This document shows positions 55,201 through 61,600 of a stretch of DNA of 64,000 nucleotides, one piece after another; position 1 is the stretch's first letter; every line of letters begins with the position of its first letter. A program made the translations under genes and the position numbers. The notes under the pieces were generated by a model. It was not told where the DNA came from, searched no databases, and was given only the letters and a program-made list of their open reading frames with translations. Origin of the DNA: an uncultured Verrucomicrobiota bacterium (GTDB lineage: Bacteria; Verrucomicrobiota; Verrucomicrobiia; Limisphaerales; UBA9464); the NCBI GenBank assembly GCA_903821635.1, contig CAIJLV010000075.1:1-64000 (forward strand), written 5' to 3'.

Positions 55201-56633
55201 CGCAGGTTACCCACGCCGAGCGTTCCACCCGCCTCAGCCAACACCCCACCGGCAAAGGCCGCGGGGGGCAGCACCTGCACGCGAACCACCGCTTCGACGA
55301 GCTCCTCACCGGGCAGCAGTTGATAGGGGCGGAGGGCAAAGCGCGCTTGCACCGCACCAGCCATCGCCGCCGGACGCTGATAGCCGACCAACACGGTGGT
55401 GTAGGCCGGCAACACGCGCCGAGTGCCGTTCCGGAGGCGATATTCTTCCGTAATTTCGGCTGGAACGGTCTGGCCGCTGGCCAACGGGCCGGCGGTGGAG
55501 GTGAGTTCGACCCGCACCTCCGCAGTCACGCGCCCAGCGTCGCGACTGGCGCTACGAGTCGCGGGGGTCACCGCCCCGGTCGCCCGCAAATCCGCCGGAT
55601 CCACAGTGAAGGCCACCCCCACCAGCGCTCCGGCCGCGGCCGGCACCGGCGGAACCAAGGGGGATGCGTCCGCCTGCACGACAGCGAGCAACGCGGGCTC
55701 GCTTAACCCGGTTTCGGTCCGCTCGGCGCCCGATTCCAAAACCAACACTCGGCGCCAGACCAAACCGGCCGAATCCCAGCGCACCAGCAACGCCGGTGCC
55801 CCCGCCGCGATCGGTTCGGGGAGGTCCAGTCGGGCGGTTCCAGCCGGGAAATGGGCCGCCGCCAACGGACTCCAGCCCGCGGGCACCGGCGCCGGCAAGG
55901 TGCTGGCGTTAAAGCGGGTCGCACCCTCGGTGGCTACGGGCACGAACCGGGGCGAAGGCAGTTCCTGAACGCGGTGGGTCGAGCCCGCCGGGACCAACCG
56001 GAAGACGGTTTCATGCCCGGGAAGTTCCAACCGCCAGCCGCGCACGCCAGCCCTCGGGGCCAAGGTCAACCAACCGCCGCGGCCCGTGACTCGTCGGCCG
56101 GATTTTGAAATCCCAATCTCCTCCGCCACAACGTCTTCCACCGGAACGCCGTCGGCCGCAAGGGTGCGCAACGCCACCAGCGCCGAGCCCACCGGCTCGG
56201 CCCGGGAATAAAGTGCTGGCCCCAGTTCTGGCCGGGTTTCGGCGTCGCCGAGCGACAAGGTAAAGGTGCGCAGCACGGCGCCCGGCGGAAATTCACCGCG
56301 GGGCACCAGCGGCGTGAGGTTCAGAAAAGGCTTTCCCTCGGCATCCAACGTGGCACCCACGACGCCCGGCGCGAGGGCCCGCGCCGTTTCGAACCGCAGC
56401 ACCAGCGGGGTGCGCAGCGTCTGGGAAGTGCCATTCGTGACGAGCACATCCACGTCCCAGCGGCCCGTGGCGTGATTCGGCCGGAAGGCACGGAAATAGG
56501 CGTTGGCGTTGGTCTCAGCCCGGCCCAACGCGACGGTTTGGCCGCCCACGACAAACGGACGGACCTGCGCCAGCGCCAGCCCAGTCGCCCCCAACGCCGA
56601 TAGCAGCCCGAGCCAAATCTTTGACCGGATCAT
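49230..56633 (-). CDS. Giant secreted multidomain protein B (2467 aa) with an unusual C-terminal module
   Basis: ATG 56633 is chosen because it overlaps the PEP-CTERM gene stop (ATGA) and starts a signal peptide (RSKIWLGLLSALGATGLALA); an open frame upstream lies within the PEP-CTERM gene. It has long beta-rich segments, Big_5/Ig-like domains near 685 (PANLATNVPRVTPVVVTFNR) and 1300 (STPTQGSEGVLPGQSIRLQL), and propeller-like LVIVD-type segments (LLVLDRESASSGAIQIFDAT, LLVLDVTDPASPQVANEIRI). The last 250 residues differ: GHQTMAHQTGVFTRGFRRLK, then YDWDWNVNPFGVILEAGHGV. This module has no TSP3 or 24-aa repeats and could be an effector or ligand-binding head. The function is unknown. Confidence 0.8.
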   Translation of the reverse strand: MIRSKIWLGLLSALGATGLALAQVRPFVVGGQTVALGRAETNANAYFRAFRPNHATGRWDVDVLVTNGTSQTLRTPLVLRFETARALAPGVVGATLDAEGKPFLNLTPLVPRGEFPPGAVLRTFTLSLGDAETRPELGPALYSRAEPVGSALVALRTLAADGVPVEDVVAEEIGISKSGRRVTGRGGWLTLAPRAGVRGWRLELPGHETVFRLVPAGSTHRVQELPSPRFVPVATEGATRFNASTLPAPVPAGWSPLAAAHFPAGTARLDLPEPIAAGAPALLVRWDSAGLVWRRVLVLESGAERTETGLSEPALLAVVQADASPLVPPVPAAAGALVGVAFTVDPADLRATGAVTPATRSASRDAGRVTAEVRVELTSTAGPLASGQTVPAEITEEYRLRNGTRRVLPAYTTVLVGYQRPAAMAGAVQARFALRPYQLLPGEELVEAVVRVQVLPPAAFAGGVLAEAGGTLGVGNLRLVASAGALTQPEAVLLRDTTPASATGIAPPGVELVRAFELSVGAVSNAAAWAIELGPQTPQAAFVLARAIYDAGRHGFQPVQRFASDATGGLRSLESAPDALPGLDGGGQYLLFRTAAGEALVPGIARDVNGQPVGGLSVRRGPWTAFTDAGGRFQLLAPAGATEVSVLDPRTGDTGTSVIEVGPSLTPVATALDAAPRGPRVASVSPANLATNVPRVTPVVVTFNRPLNPVTVVAGGVRLLDATNGVVPASVSLNLVGTVMTLLPTTPLAPGTAFRLAVAPTVTDLTARPVEGDREFRFATEDDSRLRTEVPLVIHEPLNGEAALVGGPGLAEPESPVILVNETTGFTATVLSKVDGSFSNSLPADVDDLLGAVIVNRNGTRNTVPAGRQLFRDGRVGLYQGGGVLTASQDGVSVAVTVPPGSVPNKTIFRLRPVSAADLAAVTAGTPPSGAVPLRGFQLETTGDPLREALRVSQPVNSAEITVLPGATPEQMAFALIRGVEIDGTPVYEVVDTARFVDGRLETEGELGGVREGLGSGESASAPNARSAQRAGIRRHSFAALPFHFLFVGMANVLKAQFSVVNGKVHSVETANGETVAGSRQPVAGAAVRVGGEVVNSVVSPGSLVALSTANGSFALPGNVGLVAQNIVVGSATSQRFPGQIALSRTTLLQDVQRLPLDLFFRRGGGALIADDRERPTISVSHAPASPPTNQIATLRVLANDDKQMAGVNVVTVSVTATDPDIAVSPADVTVTPDPGGTQSLQTIRRTYGVQSAKPLTANLLITAEDAAGRTNAVPYALTFGGPPPPPVLDPNDVTGPFVTRSTPTQGSEGVLPGQSIRLQLSEPLKPDFLNNPGAAFQLSPSAGNPVVALRDNDTAVELTWYRLAPGTAYHLTVVPILYDRNGNRLDQNPYNNSPSTTGLSADAFGLSFTTAPLTPATLPGVANGAGVAALGRQLLVLDRESASSGAIQIFDATDPARPSFVSRIALPAFPRAFTVIPQYAFRRTASGPMQTNDLVVAAGGTLGGEGQWLRVLAVQPNGTFQRLVTTTLSSSPAAAVGKFQWSAPLLGYLENDADTTMVGLVNLQLAILADNQTTAERAANPAGGKPGKDLNGDGDFVDAGEELPLPDGTLPRLGVINGGLVAAHVAPDPGFRLRDFDLKFGGNFLGAILSAPPSDGRSRYITFVTGGVPVTAAGATLELTPEAKRLFLLFGQELETLGGISSANLALVSQHAGGNTPPRLLVLDVTDPASPQVANEIRIPAAHGIPQSIRQREDGLLVLSTTADQLLLDPRKLRLVPLSLSDPHPALVGWVPGFGGGMMQFVHGADGVVASAVGGAAQVTGVPARLSLTLHHPGTFFAPGPAVADARKNQPQNTLVFVNGDFDALLVTTPAASPAHRPDFSRQPRSPLDNDLLALRISRLPQVLGGAVPTHLELRLGAAGTAEPVAQALDFLGVPIPATGTNGSTLVVRHALDNPSSPFRSLRAEAVTVFLEAVLPAADVQVTVEVFDSSGRSLGSDSVRFTPFKAAITSIWSEQFAGSRSNELPNNSGEVSEFIAMANDANGLTKVGARVTLEPDLPAVRDRLRGRLFVPHERSLIGASRWTGDEIHVEAQDDRVFPRGFPLLPLLFSSQLDTPLDVEEILLVGFDHDGDSILTEAELPVGFGAFVQSGRLALPEVDARFGVSPPHFKVFPRSLYEREDQLALVVAAEVSGYMGLGGSAANLLSEALGIELPVTLIGGVDPVSVVLPIASVRLANFFSGSAEIGNPFIWPDSVDEYDWPDAQSIPYVGHQTMAHQTGVFTRGFRRLKRLNHGPAHFISRTIAESRSFENAVVGIVAIRQAVKDAIRQELGAEADFAVSLSLSRPTASKGIENDIMSVGFKHQIALKDIDLEYGIGNASIPQLDLEIEGERKVLSDGRAGVRVTRVRFRAVVEDIYDWDWNVNPFGVILEAGHGVYGTRAGAPFIHRFEVEGEVTGLDTDPIDVAL

Positions 56634-57304
56634 CGACGAGCCCCCCCGACGCGACGGTAGACGAAGGGGGCGAAAGCGCCCCCGGTGAGCAGGAGCGCCC
56701 ACGTGGGCGGCTCCGGCACGACTAGGGCGTAACCGCGGCTTAAGCGGCCATCGTCGTTGTGGAAGAAGTCGAAGGTGGTCAGCAGCGGAATCCCGCGGAG
56801 CGCCGGGGGCAGTTCCACGTCAATATTGTAGGCGAAAACGGTCGTGAAACCGGCCAAAGACGGCAGCGACGGCGTGATTTCGGTCGCCGCAAGACCGCCC
56901 GCGGCCAACAGCCCGCCCGGCGTTAGGGGGGCAATGGTCAGTCCGAAAACGTCGCCGGTGACCACCACCGTGCTAGCGCTACCGTCGGCCTTGGCCAAGG
57001 AGATGGTCAGGCTGTCGTAAAGAAACCCGGTCGCCGGCGCCTCCACCGTGGCAAAACCCAGCTCGTAGCGGAGCCGCCCAGTCAGGATTTCACTGACTTC
57101 CGGCCCCAGTTGCAGAATCCGAGTCTGCACGGTGGCAGCCGACGAAGAATCCGCCTCCCACGACGTGCCAAAACCCGACCCCGTGGCAGCGCGAGCGGCA
57201 CCCGCGAACCCCAGCGCCAGCAATCCGGCGACCGACACCGCAAGATATCGGTCCCGCAAAACCAGCGGTTTCAGAGGCAGGACGGGCGCGGCGACAGAAC
57301 TCAT
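56630..57304 (-). CDS. PEP-CTERM secreted protein
   Basis: A 224-aa protein with an N-terminal signal (YLAVSVAGLLALGFAGAARA) and a C-terminal PEP-CTERM tripartite signal: VPEPPTWALLLTGGAFAPFV followed by YRRVGGARR. These signals direct sorting by exosortase, often linked to exopolysaccharide or biofilm formation. The middle is a plain beta-type domain (LRYELGFATVEAPATGFLYD). No exosortase gene is in the window. It is the first gene after the 57402-57436 hairpin and is coupled to giant B. Confidence 0.9.
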   Translation of the reverse strand: MSSVAAPVLPLKPLVLRDRYLAVSVAGLLALGFAGAARAATGSGFGTSWEADSSSAATVQTRILQLGPEVSEILTGRLRYELGFATVEAPATGFLYDSLTISLAKADGSASTVVVTGDVFGLTIAPLTPGGLLAAGGLAATEITPSLPSLAGFTTVFAYNIDVELPPALRGIPLLTTFDFFHNDDGRLSRGYALVVPEPPTWALLLTGGAFAPFVYRRVGGARR

Positions 57305-57401
57305 CGCACTTCACTTCGTTAACCGCCCAGCCCATCTAACAAAGAACCGTCAGAAAAATTTCAGCCCGCGAGGCAGCCACTCGCCAACAGCCGAAGCGAA
57401 C

Positions 57402-57436
57402 CGGGCCGGGTGGCCGTTTTCCAGCCGCCCGGCCCG
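57402..57436 (-). terminator. 13-bp stem-loop between Gly-rich partner A and the PEP-CTERM gene
   Basis: CGGGCCGGGTGGC, loop CGTTTTCCA, GCCGCCCGGCCCG: 13 paired positions with one G-T pair, beginning about 28 bases after the stop of partner A on the minus strand. There is no immediate U-tract. It probably splits the cluster into two transcripts (63756-57464 and 57304-37482), or acts as a processing site. Confidence 0.5.
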
Positions 57437-57463
57437 TGCTTGAGTGTCAAATACTGGCACCGT

Positions 57464-58642
57464 TCAGCGCGTCCAGGCGTGAACGGTGATCAAGTTGTTC
57501 ACCGGCAAGCCGACCGGGATGACCAGCGTGGCTGGATTCTGAGCCGTGTTCACGATGTTGGTATCGATCACGAACCGAGGGCCGTTGTCCGGCGTGAACG
57601 TGAGGCGGATCGGCACGTCGGCGTTGAAGTCCTGCGCACGGATCGTAACCGTGCGGTTGGTGTCGGAATTGAAGGGCAGTTGCACCTGCACGGTGTTGCC
57701 GGTGCCCAGCGGGATGTCCCGCCCGGCGGCGTTCACGAGATCCAGGCGCGGAACCACGCTGGGCGAGACGAACATGTTGGCGCCGACAGTGGTCAGGCTG
57801 AGCGGTTGGAAGTTGAGCGTGAGCGCCGTCTTGTCGAGGCAGTCCACGCGGATGCGGCCAGCGCCACCGCCGGAACTACCGCCGCCGACGCGAATATCCC
57901 CCGAGCCTTCGACCTTGGGCGCCAATAACCGCACGGCCCCGCCGCTGCCGCCGTTATGCGAAGTCCCTCGCCAATTGCCACCAAAGGAGTCAATCCGACC
58001 AGCGCCAGTGATGGCGATGCGGGTGTTCGACGCGACCAAGATCGCCCCGCCCCCACCGCCGCCGCCGGCGCCCGGGGTGCCGGCGTCACCGCCCCCGCCC
58101 GAACCGCCCAGCAACGGAATCAGCAACGGACTACCATAACTCGGGCCCTTGAAGTTAGAACTTGCCCCCCGGGCCAATTCGCCGTAGCCGCCGCCGCCGG
58201 CGGATTCCCCGCCACTGCCCGTCGTGCCCCCGCCGCCCCCACCGGGTCCATACCCGTCGCTCGGTGGGAAATCGCCCCCAAAGCCGGGTTTACCGCCGTC
58301 GAAACCACCAGGTCCACCCACCCCGCCGATGGGAGGAGAGCCAGGAGCTTGGAGCCCTGAAACATTGATAGCTCCATTGATCACCACGTCGCCCTGCGCC
58401 AGCAGGTAAACCGGAGTATTCAGCGCGTTGCGTTTGAAGCTCAGGGTCCGCCCGGCGGCCACGTTAATCTCCGTGTAATGCAGGCGGCCATCGGGCGGCA
58501 GGTCCACGGTCAGGTCCGCGTCGGCCACATTGAGAGCGCCGAGCGAGCCATTGCTCCCGGCGTCGAAGTTCTGGCTCCACGCTGGAACCAAGGAGGAGAC
58601 GGCCAGCAGGGCGGCCGCCAAGAGTTGAGTTTTAGTTTTCAT
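57464..58642 (-). CDS. Gly-rich secreted protein with C-terminal VHAWTR ('HAWTR partner A')
   Basis: ATG 58642 starts a clean signal peptide (KTKTQLLAAALLAVSSLVPA); a GTG at 58675 overlaps the giant A stop but adds 11 residues before it. The 392-aa protein mirrors partner B: FDAGSNGSLGALNVADADL, LPPDGRLHYTEINVAAGRTL, LNTPVYLLAQGDVVINGAIN, a Gly-rich middle (GGSGGGGDAGTPGAGGGGGG), then LPVNNLITVHAWTR. The strands suggest a beta-helix or beta-solenoid. It follows giant A by 29 bp, so the pair is probably co-transcribed. Confidence 0.75.
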   Translation of the reverse strand: MKTKTQLLAAALLAVSSLVPAWSQNFDAGSNGSLGALNVADADLTVDLPPDGRLHYTEINVAAGRTLSFKRNALNTPVYLLAQGDVVINGAINVSGLQAPGSPPIGGVGGPGGFDGGKPGFGGDFPPSDGYGPGGGGGGTTGSGGESAGGGGYGELARGASSNFKGPSYGSPLLIPLLGGSGGGGDAGTPGAGGGGGGGAILVASNTRIAITGAGRIDSFGGNWRGTSHNGGSGGAVRLLAPKVEGSGDIRVGGGSSGGGAGRIRVDCLDKTALTLNFQPLSLTTVGANMFVSPSVVPRLDLVNAAGRDIPLGTGNTVQVQLPFNSDTNRTVTIRAQDFNADVPIRLTFTPDNGPRFVIDTNIVNTAQNPATLVIPVGLPVNNLITVHAWTR

Positions 58643-58671
58643 GCTTTGTGCAAAAGACTGAGGAAAGAGTT

Positions 58672-61600
58672 TCACTGGGGTTGAATGAGCAAAGTGGCCG
58701 GCGGTTGAGCCAGCACGGGACCAAAGCCACCCCCCGGCCCAAACTGGGCGGCGGGTGCGAGCACTTCCACGGGCGGATGGGCCAGCGTGGGACCAAAGGC
58801 ACTGCCCGGCCCGAACACGGCCGCCGGGGCGATCACCTCCACCGGCGGGTTCGCCAGAGTCGGGCCAAACGCACTACCTACCCCGAACACTGCGGCCGGC
58901 ACGATGACTTCAATCGGCGGATGGGCCAGAGTCGGGCCGAAGGCACTGCCTTCGCCAAAAACGGCGGCCGGCGCGATGATTTCCACCGGTGGATGGGCCA
59001 GCGTGGGGCCAAAGGCGCTGCCCGCCCCAAACACGGCCGCGGGCGCGATCAGTTCGGCGAACGGCAATCCCAGCGCGCCAACAAAGGGGCGGGACAGCGG
59101 GTTCAGCGGATCGCTGCCGCCGGTGACTTCGCCCTCGTCAGGCCAGCCGTCACCGTCCGTATCCGCCCGCTGTGGGTCGGTGCCGGCGGCCAGTTCGCGC
59201 CGTTCGCTCAGGCCATCGCGGTCGCGATCCTCATCGCCGTCGTTGAGGCCATTGCCGTCCGAGTCAACCCGGCGCGGATCGGTGCCAAAGATGATCTCGA
59301 AGGCGGAGGTCAGGCCGTCCCGGTCGGGATCTTCCGCCCCGTCGGGCACGCCGTTGCCGTTGGAGTCCGCCTTCAGCGGGTCCAAGCCCAGCAACCGTTC
59401 CACGTCATCGGGCAAACCGTCGCCATCGGCGTCAATCGCGGGGTTGAAGACGACTAGGTCCACCGTGACGGGCGCACCGAGGGGATTGCCCGCCCGATCC
59501 GCCAACGGCGGCGCGAAACGGAGCCGATACGACCCGGGCGGGAGCGGCTCGGAAGCAGTGAGCGCCAGGGAGGGAATCGACTCCCGCACTTCGAGCGTAA
59601 TCCCCGGCACGACGGCATCGTCGGCCGTGCCAAACACCCCGTCGGTTCCCGGCCGCAGCAGCGTCACGGAGCTTTCGGTAACTGTGGCCGGATCCAGGGG
59701 CTCGCTGAACAGGGCGAGCAAACTGGAGAGTTCCGGCAACAGGGCAGATTGATCCGGCACAGTTCGAAGCAACCGGGGCGAGGTGGCATCGGGCACGAGT
59801 TCGAGGATAAACTCCTCGCTCAACGTCTGATTGCCGGCGGTGTCAACCGCCTTGGCCTGCACCCGCAGGGTGGCTTGGGTGGCGGTGATCTGAGGAGCGG
59901 TGAAGGCGCCTTCAAAGGGAAAATTGCCATCCACTGCGAACCGCTGACCGTCGTGGTAAAATTCCACCTGCCGGACTTGGCGGTCATCGAACACCGTGGC
60001 GTGCAACCGCATCAATTGCCCGGCCTCGACCCGACTGCCGAGGGCGGAGGTGCGCAACGTGATGGTGGGTGGATTGGTGCCGATATCGCCCGGCAGGTAG
60101 TTGAGGATTTGGAGTCCGGCCACCCCGTCGGCAACGTAGGCGAAGTTGTTGTAGAGGGCAGCGGCTCGCGCTACCCCGGGCGTGGTGAAAAGGGTGCCGG
60201 CCGCCGTGTTCACCGCCGGATCCAGCAGGTCAAACGCCTGCACGTTGTGCGTGCGCGGGCTGACATTATTCGGGGCGGCGCCGACGACAGCCAAGCCCGT
60301 GCCGGAACCATTGGGCAGCAGCTGTTTAAAGGAGGCCGGACCGTAGGATTGGGAGCCGGAAAGGCGAACCGGGCGACTGGGATCAGCCACGTTAAAGCGC
60401 CCAAAACCGTTCAAATCAGTCACGTAGGCAACGCCATCGCCGACCGCGACCCGGCGCCGTTGGGTCACTAGATCAGGCATGCTCAAACCAAGGGCTACTT
60501 CGCCCCGTAAAACTAGCGAACCTGCCAGAAATTCGAAGGTCAGTAACTGCGAGTTGAGCACGACCGTCGCCACCCCGTCTTCCAACGCCACATCCAAGCC
60601 GACCCCAGGCAGGGCGGCCGTGTCGATAATCATGCCCAAGGACAAATCCAAAAAGTGCAACTCGTTGGCTGAAGTGGTGATCCAAGCATAGCCGCCTTCC
60701 ACCGCGGCGGCGGTCACCTGGCCGGTGAGGCTCACGCGGCGCAGGGTCTCAGCCGGGGCTTGGGGCGCAAACACCAGCAAGCCCGGAAAGTCACCCCCGA
60801 CCACGGCAAACTCCTGGCTCAGCGCCACGATCCGGACTGGACCGGGAGCGGCCAACCGTTCCACCAGCACGCCCAACCGGCCGCCCGCCACATCCACCAC
60901 GGCCACCCCGTTGGCGCCCATCGCGACCACCGCCCGGTCATTGAAAGCGGCCACGTCCAGTGCTTCGCCAGGCAGGGGCACGGAACCGATCAGCCCAACC
61001 GCCGCGGGACGGCCATCCAGCGGATTCAAGCCCTGATCCAATTCCGCGCCGTCGAGGATGCCATCGCGGTCGCTGTCCGGGTTTTGGGGCGAAGTGCCGA
61101 GGATCAATTCAGCCACATCCGCCAAGCCGTCGCCATCCACATCGCGGCCGTCCGCCAGTCGAACAGCCGTGTTGATGACGTCCGCCAGCCGGTTGATCTC
61201 AGCCAGCGCGGTTTCGCCCGGCCCCGTGGGCGACGTCAGTTGCGTATCCACGGACGCCGGCAAGAGCGGGGCCGTCTCGCCCGGGCGGTCAATCAGGGGC
61301 ACCAACGTGAAGGAAGGCAGCGGAAGCGCCTGGACTCCATCCACAATCCGACTGCCGGAACTTCCGACCGACCGGGTGCGGTGATCGTAAAACCAGTTTT
61401 CAAGCCGTTCGAGATTGGGGCGCAGGGTGACCCCAAACACGCCCTGCTGGGGAAATACCTGATACTGACCGTAAGCTTCCGTCAATTCACGGAGGAGCCG
61501 GCTCCGCACTCGGGTCTCAAACCCACCCGGCGCTGCGGTGCGCAGGCTGGCCACTGAAAGCGCTAGGCGGGCTACCGGATACGCCGGCGCGCCCCAAGAA

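Noticed and set aside
58676..59085. Regular 72-nt spaced repeats that could suggest a CRISPR-like or satellite array
   Set aside because: The units are in frame inside a long gene, differ mainly at third codon positions and have no conserved DNA repeat with unique spacers.
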